Below, one piece after another: positions 23,898 to 34,720 of a DNA stretch of 64,000 bases. The notes beneath the pieces were generated by a model that saw only the letters and a list, made by a program, of their open reading frames with translations, did not search any database and had not been told where the DNA came from. Positions within the stretch are counted from its first letter, which is position 1. The number at the start of each line of letters is the position of its first letter. Source of the stretch: Zanthoxylum bungeanum (Eukaryota > Streptophyta > Magnoliopsida > Sapindales > Rutaceae); NCBI GenBank assembly GCA_019454045.1, contig SKCR01047766.1, positions 1-64,000 of the forward strand. Direction: 5' to 3'. Made by a program: the position numbers and the translations under genes.

Positions 23898-24350
23898 TAA
23901 AGATCAAGAGATAAGAACTTAATTTCAAAAGGAGAAAATGTTTTTTAGCACATCAAAATCATGGCCCTTGTCGGTTGATATTTCAATTATTCAAGCGTCG
24001 GCACCATAGCGATGCTACACGTGTCCAAGTCTTAAATTTAGAAGATTGGAAGTCTTAATCAAAAATGTCGGCACCACAATAATTTGCCAAGTGTCAACAA
24101 AGATCAATTATGAAACCTCCTCAGATTTCTATTTCAGGAGAAACATTTAAAGAAAGAAGGCATCAATTTTTTTGAGTATTCTCTTTGAAACCAAAATAAC
24201 TTACCTTCATGAAACATTTGTAAACCCTTAGGGAGTAGGGAAAGCTTCCATAAAAGAGAAACTTTGATTTTCTATGTAATATATTTCAATATCAATAAAA
24301 TAATATTTTTATCTTAACTCTCTTCCTGTCCAAAAATTTGAGTGAAAATA
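23898..24350 (+). promoter_or_regulatory. Pararetrovirus-like intergenic region with poly(A) signal
   Basis: Non-coding region directly after the transactivator-like frame. It contains two related blocks, GTCGGCACCATAGCGATGC with CACGTGTCCAAGTC (about 23,997) and GTCGGCACCACAATAATTTG with CCAAGTGTCAAC (about 24,067), which look like duplicated promoter elements with a G-box core. A TTTAAAG TATA-like site lies near 24,146, and AAACCCTTAGGGAG near 24,223 leads to AATAAA at 24,294. This order (duplicated upstream elements, TATA-like site, short leader, AATAAA) is that of caulimovirid large intergenic regions. Confidence 0.4.
24294..24299 (+). terminator. Polyadenylation signal of viral remnant
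   Basis: AATAAA in an A/T-rich context (ATATCAATAAAATAATATTTT) about 150 bp after the TATA-like site. Confidence 0.45.
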
Positions 24351-25245
24351 TCCTACAAGAATACAGTGAGCCACATATGTCAGGATGAAAAATGCCATAA
24401 GGTTGTAGATATAGCGGCGGAGTAATCAGTAAGACAATCAGCGAAGGTCACTTCTACTAGGAAATCATATAACATCCCCAATCTGGGAGATACTACCGGT
24501 AGGGAATAGACCGTACTATCCCCATAAGCCTCTGACTTTGAAACTATGAACAACACTGATACTCTTAATTAATCCAGAATTTCATGTATATGACCGTTGC
24601 CTAAATCCAGCAACATGATATGCAAACTCAACATTAATAACTGTATACTCGATAACACTTAGTTTTACAACTTTTATTGATAAGCATTTTAACTTTACAC
24701 AACGACTGACACAATACCCATTACTTCTCTTTGACTCTGACTTGACTCTTTCTCTTTGAGTGATCTGGTAGACTCCAAACCCTAGTGACTACCATCAGTA
24801 TCCATCCTCCCGAGCTCATCCTCCGAGAATACTTGCAAAATAAGAAAACTATGAGTGGGGGATAGACCATTTGAACGATCTAAGTGAGTGGAGGATTTAA
24901 AACGAAACTGAAATACTATAACGAAAAAAATATATGGTTCTAAAACCAAAATCTTCCTAAGAAAATCTTATATGAAAATTCTTTTCTTGTCGGAAAACTC
25001 TAAACTCTCTTTCTGAAAATCTTGTCTGAAATCTATTTTGCAAAACTTATCTTTTCTGAAAGTCTTTTATAAACTGATGTTTTTGAAAACTTTCATTTCT
25101 AGAAAACTTGTCTCTGGGATCTACTTTTGAAAATCTGAATCTGAAAACCTTATCTGAAGGATTCGTTCTGGAAACTATATCTGAAATATCTATTTCTGAA
25201 AATTATTTCTAAAAATTGATCTCTGTCTCTGAAAACCTGACATGT

Positions 25246-25527
25246 GGGGGCATTACGTATCGCAGTCCCCCCATACGCCTAGCTAGAGCTAGGAGTGAAA
25301 ATCCATGACATTGGGGCGTTACGTATCGCCGTCCCCCAAAGCATGCCACTCTTGTCCCATAAACTAGTTGTCTTGGGGCGTTAGGTATCGTCGTCCCCCA
25401 AGCCACTGAACTAGAACTAGGGCTGCGAATCTATGCTACTATCCAAGCTCTGAAACTAGGATCTAGGGGCATCATTCATCCCTAGTCCTGAACTAGGATC
25501 TGGGGGAGTTACGTATCGCCGTCCCCT
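25246..25527. repeat. Array of GGGGCGTTACGTATCG hairpin units
   Basis: Copies at 25,246-25,271, 25,312-25,337, 25,374-25,399 and 25,501-25,527, and a weak one near 25,463. Each has a G4-G5 run, the core TTACGTATCG and a closing CCCCC run, so each unit can fold on itself. Lies inside the left part of the split LTR, after a stretch rich in CTGAAAA words. Confidence 0.7.
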
Positions 25528-25786
25528 TAGTCCTCTAAATGTGCATATGTCATCCGTCAATTCTATGTCTGTATCAAGTTGCATACTGAGGTGGGTTTTT
25601 CCCCATGCCTCGAAAATATAAAACTATGATTTGAAAATATTTATTTTCTAAATCATTTCTCAAAACATGCTCAACAAAATATAATGCAAAACAAACTTGG
25701 CAAACGCCATAAATGCAGAAAATGTAAGTCTGATATTTAAAACCATCATAAAGTAAAATCACCTTAAGAAAAGTGTGTCCACTCAC

Positions 25787-27766
25787 TGTAGGAAACGACT
25801 TTCCTTAGCGCGGCGGAAGTTGCTTTTGTGGGCACCGGCTTAAGTATGGATCTTTAAAATTTTCTTTGTCTTCTCCTTTTGTAGTAGTAGCCGAGATCAA
25901 TCATTTGTTGTCCAATGCTTGGATCAACCACTCGATCTTCCGAACTATGACTCAAAACCAAAAAACCGAAGTGTGGGGATAACTCACAAAGATTAAAACT
26001 CTAAACTATTTAGAGGATTAAGATGACACAATGGTGTTTGGCTTTTTGAATTTCAAACACTCTCACAACACTTGTGAATGTTTGAACTCTCTCTATTTCT
26101 CTCAAATTCTTTCTCACAACCCTTGTGTGAATGAATGCAAAATGTTAACCTTAAGAAGTGAGAGAAACGGTAGAGATTATATTCTCTTACACAAGCCAAC
26201 TAACCTTGTCATTAAGCTTCTAATGCTTTCTTGCAATGGCCAACACAAAAATGTGAATGCCATACCAAAGCATAAGAAATGATAAGCTAAAGACAATGAC
26301 TTTGTCATTAAGCATCTAATGCTCTTTCAATGGAAAACACATAAATGTGGAGGCCATACCAAAGCATAAGAATGAATTAGCTACTGACAAAACTATTAGG
26401 TGCATACAAGCCACATAATAGACAAAATAAATTGGAGAGCATGTCAAGCCATATGGCTTTGTCTCCAAGGTAAATAAAAATCACCATCTCAATAATGATT
26501 AAATCTCCTTCAATTATATTGTAATAATTATCTCATAATTATTACTAACTTGATGATCTCATAATCAAGACTTGATTATATCATAATCAAAGAATTCTAG
26601 GAAACATTAAGTTAACCTAATTTAACATAGTTTTCATTTGTGACAATAAATATTATTAATCTCATTAATAATATATAAATATAATGTGAGCATATTATTA
26701 GACAATCTAATTATATTAGGTTTGCTACAGTTAATCGAGCTAGCACGGGAACCAAATAGACTTACGGTTCCGAGCTCCGATAATTCTGAAATATTAATTA
26801 AATTCTTTAATAAAATATTACGAAATATTAACTCCGCATTATTGCACTAAAAACTAGAAGTTGAACTCCCGTTACCGTAGATGGATAAAATAAACTGAAC
26901 AACTTCGGTGTCCATCGATATAGTCATTACATATGGATATAGCCCTTCACGAATATCTCACAAATTGAGCCAGGTCAAAAGTATGTTAAACCCCTCTAAA
27001 TATTTTGTCTCTTAAGCACCATTGATTCTATAATGAACAATTAATTCATAATAATTATGAATATAAAACTTTCTATTCGTAATAGAAAAGTTAAGCGCTC
27101 ATATTGTTTCAGTCCCGAATCAACTCTTAAAAAAGATATTATTCTACTTCTTGTAAGAATGAGTGAATTCCATATCTATGTAAAACGTTCCCAGCTACAC
27201 ACCAAACCATATCCCCAAAAATACGTAGCTATTGGCCGAGAATGCAACACCAACCTCACCATAGTAAATCAAAGGACATAGTCTGTCATGCAAGAGTTCG
27301 TAGTACACTCAGGAATAAGATTGAATTCATATATGACCATCTATTAGACAAAATGAATTTCTTCGGTTAACGGATATTAAAACAAATTCGTATTTATCTT
27401 AGTCCAGTTCTATGTGATCTTATCATGCAAGGTGACTCTATTCCCATGTCACTACATGAACGATCCAGGATCAAGGTCGCCATACAAGTATAGAATGGAT
27501 CGCGGCTATAGATAAACCACAAATAAAGTATCCTCTTTATTTGCTCTCTACGGACTTTTTAGATTACTAACTTCAGACATAAACCCTCATGTGCATCAAA
27601 CATACACTAAGTCTAAAGGTACAATAGTAATCAAGGTAAATAAGAAAATTGGACAATATGCGATATAAATCAAAATACTTTGATAAAATGAATAATGCAT
27701 TTATTATTTTTACAATGATCAATTCTGTTTTACAATACATGAAACTTTAGGACATAAATCCCAACA
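25787..27766 (-). repeat. 3' LTR of outer copia (1,980 bp)
   Basis: On the minus strand it starts TGTTGGGATTTATGTCC and ends CGTTTCCTACA. The polypurine tract AAGTGGGAGAT lies just upstream (27,767-27,777 on the + strand as ATCTCCCACTT). Collinear with 45,667-46,435 plus 56,426-57,645. Confidence 0.85.
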
Positions 27767-28460
27767 ATCTCCCACTTAGACTAGAGTAAATGAGACATGT
27801 CATGTAATCCTAAATCCTTTAGGTGACCTTCAAACACTTTAGCCGAAAAGGTCTTTGTAAACGAATCAGCCATGTTGTCTGCGGATGGAATCTGCTTGAC
27901 ATCGACATCTCCTCTCTGCACTATCTCCCTGATAAGGTGATATTTTCTCTCAATATACTAACCCCTCTTATGGCTTCTTGGTTATTTGGAGTTCGCCACT
28001 GCACCACTATTATCACAATAAAGTGTGAGCGGTTTATCTATATCTGGAACAACTTCCAGATCTTCCAAAAACTTACGGAGCCAGACTGCTTCCTTAGCTG
28101 TTTCACAAGCTGCTACATATTCACCCTCCATGGTGAAGTCAGCAATACAAGATTACTTTACGCTCCTTCATACTATAGCCCCACCACCTAGGGTGAACAC
28201 TAATCCAGATGTTGATTTAGTAGAATCGACATCTGTCTGAAAATCAGAGTCTGTATATCCTCTAAGAATCATATCCTGACTTGTATATACAACCATATAA
28301 TTTCTCGTTCTCCAAAGATACTTGAGAATATGTTTCACCGCTACCCAATGATCTAATCATGGGTTGGATTGAAACCTATTGGCAACTCCCACTGCAAAAT
28401 AAATGTCTGGTCTCGTGCATAATATAGCATACATAAGACTTTCAACTACTGAAACATATA
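27767..28460 (-). pseudogene. RNase H end of outer copia pol
   Basis: Minus-strand frames give, in order, an RT thumb part (SVVESLMYAILCTRPD near 28,440), the RNase H pieces (a DSDFQTDVDSTKSTSG-like segment near 28,230, then VWLRKFLEDLEVV and LYCDNSGA), and a short tail before the purine tract. Several stops are present. The domain is cut at 28,460 by repeat X and resumes at about 30,475. Confidence 0.7.
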
Positions 28461-30470
28461 TGTAGGAGCGAAGCGGGGTTTACCGCTATGCCTATGATGT
28501 TCGATGACCACGACACTGTTGCGCTCGCAGCCCGTAGAGAGTACGGAGTAGCCCACCGGGGACTAAATCGGAGAATAAAGGAGTCGCCAACCAGTATGAA
28601 TTGGGAAAAGATTTAAGGGCGCACTCACTCCTCGCAAGGGAAGACCTCAAACCGTTGGGTTCGGATTGGTCTCTTACTTATGCAGTATAATGGACGGGTT
28701 CACACAATGGTATAGCCAAGTCTTATGCAGTTCATGCAAGAAAAGCGAATAAAATGTAATAACATACCCAAGCAGAATAATAATCACAATAAAATAGTTC
28801 TAAAGCATATTAAATTGAGAAGTACGAGATGCAATAACGAAAATTAATCAAAAGCGGAAAACGTCAATAAATAAATAGTAAACAACAATGGGGGTTAATC
28901 ACGCATGTATGAATATTTCCCGTGTGGCACATGGAGTTGTATCCCAAGTACAAACCGCACTACCGTCCATTCGGATTCGACTTCAAAATTTATGTATGGG
29001 TTTCCATCTGATATACCATAAGGGATAAAAACACACATAAACATTAATGCAATGTAAATAAAAAATATGCATGAAATAATATAATAATGCATATGCGGAT
29101 AATCACCAACATGAACAAATAAAATAAAGGCAAAATAATAAAATAACAATAAATAGACAAAAAGATAAATAACAAACTAAATGTGAAATAATAAAATAAC
29201 GATGAATAAATAAATAAAAAAAGGTAAAAAAAATGGGTAAATAACAAAATTCTAAAGAAAGAAAATATGTGACCAGAAATTTGGCAGTCTTTAATATAAG
29301 AAAATAAATATGATAAAGGGTTCCCTTAAGGCTTACCTTTTAAGTTACTTTCTTGGAAGTGCGTTAGGTCGTTGCCGGAAGGATCGCTGGTTCGCTATTT
29401 CTGCTTGCTGTTTCGCAATTTTGCTGTTTCTGCTTACTGTTTTGCTATTTTATGGTTGTTGTTTTACTGTTTTTGGTTGTTATTTTTGCTGTTTCACTGG
29501 TTCATGTCTTTGATATTTCACTGGTTGCTATTTTTGTTGATTTTTTTACTACTGTTTTAGTTGTTTTTTGGGGCTATTTTTTGTTATTTTTTGCTGCTGT
29601 TTTTAGTTGTTTTTGGCTGCTGTTTTCACGGTTTTTGGGCTGCTGTTTGGGTCACTATTTTGGTTCTTTGGTTTGCTCACTGGTTCACGATTTTGGTCAA
29701 TGTTTTGGTGGTTTAGTTTGCTCACTTGGTCACGGTTTTGGTCACTATTTTGGCCACTGTTTCGGTCATTGTCTTCTAGGGTTTTTGTTGGTTGTGTGTT
29801 TCGGTGATGGCTTGAAGACGGAAAAGAGAAGAGAGCCTAAGGTTTCTTGATGATGATTGTTGTGTGGCCTCCAAGGGTTTTTTTTGTTGGTGATGGTTCA
29901 CTCCCAAACCCCCTTGTGATGATTTGGCCCCTAATTTATAATATCTTGAAGGGATCTCCAAATAGGGAAATAAATCACATTTATTTGGGAGATATATTCT
30001 TAATTTATTTTGGGAATACAATCTCATAAATTTGGTGATGGATATCTCAAATCTTTTTTAAATTGGTGAGGATGTGATTTCACATCTTGTTAAATTGGAA
30101 AGTGTTGATGATGGAATTTACACATGTGAATTGCATGGGATTTTATCTATTTTGGAAGATTTGGGCATGTGCATGGGTTCATGGGCCTCTGGGCGTGTGC
30201 ATGGTGGGTTGCATGGGCTTTGGGCAGTATGGATGGGTTGAATGGGTTCATAGGCCGATTGTGTGGGTTGTAGGGTAATGGGCCGGTTGCAAGTGTCGAA
30301 ACAGAAACTGACTGAGTGAATCTGAGGCTGGCAAGTGAGTTCGAATCCGATGAGGTGCTAATTTTGGAGGTTTTCCTTCCTTCCGACATTCATTTTTTGC
30401 AACTTCCGTAACTTTTCCGGTAGTGCCTCCATATAAGGCTCATCATCGGGCTTATGTAAAAATACAGTGT
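28461..30470 (-). mobile_element. Repeat X copy 1: non-coding LTR-like insertion
   Basis: Inserted between the codons for the HIPY and VSVV parts of the outer copia RT, leaving CATATA and CTATA at the two sides. The + strand starts TGTAGGAGCG. The first 220 bases match the sequence from 63,264 (GAGTACGGAGTAGCCC, GGGGACTAAA, GGAGTCGCCA, CTCGCAAGGGAAGACCTCAA). No gag or pol. Copy 2 begins TGTGGGAACACAGG at an equivalent point, so the TG end is a true terminus. A solo LTR of an unrecognised family is the simplest reading. Confidence 0.6.
29380..29800. repeat. T/G-rich low-complexity tract in repeat X
   Basis: Words such as CTGTTTTTGG, TTGCTATTTT and TTTTGGTCACTATTTTGG recur many times. Open frames here (29,310-29,850) encode only Phe/Leu/Val/Cys strings and are composition artefacts. 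Confidence 0.7.
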
Positions 30471-30474
30471 CTAT

Positions 30475-31612
30475 AATATGGTATATGTCTCATCTTCTCA
30501 ACTCTTTGAGGTGTCTTAGGAGATTGTTCCTTAGACAAATGAATTCCATGTCTGAAAGGTAAATTACCTTTCTTGGAATTCTGCATACCAAATCATACAA
30601 GAATCTTGTCGATATAAGTTGCTTGAGACATTTCTAACAGTCGTTTCTTGCTATCCCAAATTATCTGATTCTCAAGTACATAACTTGCCTCTCCCAAATC
30701 TTTCATTTGGAATTGGTTAGCTAGCCATATTTTCACGTCCGATAATATCTTAACATCATTCCCAATGAGTAAAATATCATCAATGTATAACACAAGGAAA
30801 ACCACCTTCCCATCAATGATGCGCTTGTAGACACAAGGCTCATCGATGTTCTGCTCAAAGTTATAAGACTTGATCGTAGTATCAAATCTTATGTTCCAAG
30901 ATCTAGATGTTTGCTTAAGTCCATAAAATGACCTTTGTATTTTGTAAACTTTTTGCTCTTGACATTGGGTAATGAACCCCTCTGGTTGTACCATATAGAT
31001 ACTCTCATGGTGATTTCCATTCAAGAATGCAGTCTTGACGTCCATTTTCCAAATCTTATAGTCATATTATGTGGCAATGGAAAGAAGAATCCTGATGGAT
31101 TTAAGCATGGCTACTGTCGAGAAAGTTTCTTCATAGGCAACTTCTTCTTTCTGGGTATAACCCTTTGCCACTGGCCTAGCCTTGAAAGTATGTTCTTTCC
31201 CATCTATTCCTCTTTTTCTCTTATAAATCCACTTGCAAACTATGGTTTTTACCCCATCATGTTGGTCTACAAGTTCCCAGAATGAGTTAGAGTACATAGA
31301 CTCCATCTCAAGATTCATGGCTTTGAGCCATTCCTCTTTATCAATATCTTCCATTGCAGTACGATAGGTCAATGGATCATCAATACCATCACAAGATGCA
31401 AAAACTTGCACCTCACCATTTCCTAGATAGAGTTCAGGTTGTCTCACAACCCTCCCACTACATCTAGGTGGTATGGTATCTTGATAAACTTGCATCTGAC
31501 TTTCAGATGTAGAAGGTGTTATGTCTTTGTCAACATTTGACAATGGTGTACTGGTCCTACCAGCAAGTAACTCCTCAAGTAACACTTTACTTTGAGGTTT
31601 GAACTCTCTCAT
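30475..31612 (-). pseudogene. Reverse transcriptase of outer copia, broken
   Basis: Minus-strand frames 31,612-31,067 and 31,045-30,593. The N-terminal linker has TYRTAMEDIDKEEWLKAMNLEM; RT begins with WKIYKRKRG-like text (WIYKRKRGIDGK) and EETFSTVAMLKSIRILL, then MDVKTAFLNGN, the GLKQTSRSWN segment, and the catalytic YIDD at about 30,790. After LGxN it reaches ATYIDKIL. A frame change at about 31,050-31,067 separates the two parts, and the domain is cut by repeat X at about 30,474. Confidence 0.8.
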
Positions 31613-32340
31613 ATAGTCCTCCTCAAGAAATGTAGCATTTGTGACACAAATACTTTATTATCTTCTGGACTATAAAAGAATCCACCCATAGTTTCCTTAG
31701 GATAGCCTACAAATAGGCACACTTGTGAACGTGGTTCCAACTTTGTAGTCTTGTTCTTTAGCACGTGTGTCGGACACCCCCATATACGGAAATGTCACAA
31801 CCTAGCTTTACGACCATTCCACAACTCTAAAATAGTCTTAGAAAAAGACTTAGAAGGAACTACATTCAGGATATACATTGCAGTTTGCAATGCATACCCC
31901 CAGAATGAACTAGGTAGAGTGCTATAACTAAACATTAATCTCATCATGTCTAGTAGGCTCCGATTTCTCCTTTCTGCAACACCATTTTTTTGTGGTGTTC
32001 CAGATGCTATGAGCTGTAAAATAATTCCATACTCAGCTAAGAATTCATTGAAATCTATATCAAGGTATTCTCCTCCACGATCTGGTCGTAGAATTTTGAT
32101 GCTTTTACCTAATTGGTTCTCAACCTCAGCACGATACTCTTTGAACTTTTCAAATATATCTGACTTGTGCTATATTAGGTAAACATACCCATATCTGGAA
32201 TAATCGTCAATGAAAGTGACGAATTATTCATAACCACCTCGGGCTTTTACATTCATCGATCCGCAAACGTAAGAATGTATTAGCTCAAGTGTTTCTTTGG
32301 CTCTTATTCATTTTCCAGTAAAAGATCTCTTAGTCATTTT
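31613..32340 (-). pseudogene. Integrase core of outer copia, first catalytic Asp lost
   Basis: Minus-strand reading after the zinc finger (LRLGHIN...CESCLEGK, 32,450-32,330). The core begins LIHSYVCGSM near 32,280, where copia integrases have an Asp in place of the Tyr; the second Asp is kept (RPDRGGEY, near 32,080) and the Glu segment reads NGVAERRNR (near 31,970). In-frame stops occur at several points. The C-terminal part has LFVGYPKETMG near 31,710. Cannot be active because of the Asp change and stops. Confidence 0.7.
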
Positions 32341-32815
32341 GCCTTCTAGACATGATTCACAGACAGGTAAAATACCGAGTCTTAACTGATTTAAAACTCC
32401 ATTCTTAATTAGTCTATCTATCTGGTCAAGGTTAATGTGACCAAGTCTAAGGTGCCATAAATAGGTATCATCGTGAGAAATCTTTTGCCGTTTAGTTTTA
32501 GATTTTTCAATCTTAAAGATTTCAGTATTAAACGGTGATTCATGCATTAATGGCCTTAATACATATAGATTATTTTTGAAGTTTCTCGTACATATATTTA
32601 ATCCATTTCTACTAATAATAACTGAATTATTATTATATGAAATAAAAAAACCACATTCCATAAGTTTTGTTACAGAAATCAAATTCCCGCGAAAACCAGG
32701 AATATATAGCACACCATTCAAATAGAAATAACTCTTATTAAAATTTAAATTTGAAACTCTCACTACTTTTGCTGAAACAGCATCCCTTGTCCCAACTCTC
32801 ATGGTAAAGCTACCT
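32341..32815 (-). pseudogene. Protease-to-integrase zinc finger part of outer copia, left of nested element
   Basis: Continuous minus-strand frame: GSFTMRVGTRD after the nested insertion, then the LYIPGFRGNLISVTKLMECG segment usual between copia protease and integrase, then the H-H...C-C pre-integrase finger. Joining across the nested element (dropping one TCAGC) keeps the frame with the protease part at 42,822-42,920. Confidence 0.75.
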
Positions 32816-32820
32816 TCAGC

Positions 32821-34720
32821 TGTTGGGTTCTCTAAGAGCATGCCTAGGATCATTTAAGCATAAAAGATGTGAATACTCGAAGTAAGATTATGGAAAAATA
32901 CGTACAACGATCGGTTGAGTAGATGTAGAGAATATCAAAATTTTCCTCCTTTAGAAGTGCTCCAATATCTCCTTTGATTGTATGTTTGATTTAGTTCCCA
33001 TCTTGATCTTTGATTCCAAACTCAATGGGAATGGTTTCCCTATCACCTTGGATGACTCTTTAAGTGCCAGCTTAGGAATAATATTGCAACAAAATTATTC
33101 CTTATGTTCTTGGTAGTTCACGGCAAAAGAGATGAGAGGAGAGAGTTTTTGGCTTTTTTATATTTTGATTTCTAAAATCGATTACCACACATCAAAAGTC
33201 AAACTCAAATTTTGGTATATGCTTTACCAAAAGGCTAAGCAAAGTTTTGGAGGGAAAAAAGCTTTTAATGCCTCCAACTACATCCATCACCAAATTGACA
33301 TTTGATGGACAAGTGATGTAAGTTGGTGGGACCAATTTTAATTCAAAAATCAAGTGGCTTTCTTAAAACACTTCGGGCTCGGGTTCGCTTAATCCGATTA
33401 AATGAATTTTTCATCGCGACGTAATTAAATCCAATTTAATTAAATAATACTGCCTTGCAAAACTATTACGAACGTCGCTCGCGAATTAATTCTAAATTAA
33501 TTCGTTCGCCAGAATTAAAATCCAATTCTTATTCCGTTGTGAAATCTAATTTCATTTAATATATCGAATATATTATTTAATCGATTAATTCCAAATTAAT
33601 CGTCCTCTCTCTCAATTAATTGAATTTTATCCCAGATAAATTCTTGCCATAATTAATCCCAAATTAATTTTCTCTCTATAATAATTAATCCCAGATTAAT
33701 TCTGTTCGAGTCATACGTCATCGGTGAATCTTCGGGAAGCGACCAATGAGATCCCTAGATATGTTGGCAGTAAATCTGGTCGTCGGACTATCCGAACACG
33801 TGCGTACCCGGTACCACGTACTTACCGGTTTACAAGACATGGTTGGCTTCTGGCAAAGCACCGTGCCTACCCAATTTTCCAGAAATTTTCTTTAAGGAAT
33901 ATATAATCTTTGTCAGGTGTAGTATACGTAGTATTGTGTATTGCGATCCAGTATCTGATGTCACATGCAAGGCGTGGGGCTGGAATAGTATCTACCCCGT
34001 ACGAAGCATATATCGGATCACAAGCAACTAGTCTCTATTATCCCGATAGTTGCAACATAATAGAGAACCAGCTATGTATCCCTGCGTGATCATCATCTCA
34101 ATATGACTGAAGTGATACTTCCGTCTTGACATCACACCCAATACACTATGATTCTCAATAAACCCATAAGAGGCTACACAGAACCTGTTAAAGTCCCGGA
34201 CGACCAAAACCAAAGCGTATTGATTATCGCAAGTATTAGCGATGCAAGTCTCAGGTTAAGACCAAATACACCTACCCTGATGCGGATTCCCATAGAGACA
34301 TAGTAATACTACCAATGGGATTCCGCGGGGTCTATCCAGAGCGAAGTTGTTTCCGTACCATCGGTAAACACAACCTCCTATCACACTTGCATAAGTATCC
34401 AATACTTAAATATATGAGAACTATGCTGTTATGCTCCCACAACGCGCACAAGTGCAATACTAGTCTATTCCGCATTATCGATGTCCAGTCTCGATAATAC
34501 TACGACTAGGGATATTTAATGATTAAACCTTCGTGGATTGATATTGTCTCATATCTTATTAATCTGGAACTAAATATAAGGACTTTTATCATTTATATGT
34601 ATTCAAGTAATCTAATTACAAAATGATAAAATTGTAATTTCCATTGTCACATAGTTCATTTGTACAAAAACCACAATGTCTTTTACAAATAGTGATGCTA
34701 TGGGTCATAATTGTCCAACA
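32821..34720 (-). repeat. 3' LTR of nested copia 1 (1,900 bp)
   Basis: Termini TGTTGGGTTC and GTCCAACA on the + strand. The purine tract CCAAGTGAGAGAT (minus strand) lies at 34,721-34,733. The middle section (33,700-34,500), including GTCATCGGTGAATCTTCGGG, is related to the LTRs of nested element 2. Confidence 0.9.

Noticed and set aside
25246..25527. Regular short repeats considered as a CRISPR-like array.
   Set aside because: Spacing is irregular, units are self-complementary and degenerate, and the context is a plant LTR; CRISPR arrays are not expected in plant nuclear DNA.
27823..28240. + strand frames of 122 and 71 codons near the outer copia RNase H.
   Set aside because: They are antisense shadows of the decayed RNase H domain, whose motifs are on the minus strand.
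29310..29850. Overlapping + strand open frames in the T/G-rich tract, with hydrophobic Phe/Leu/Val/Cys strings that resemble membrane segments.
   Set aside because: They arise from low-complexity T-rich DNA, occur in two frames at once and have no homologue or start context.
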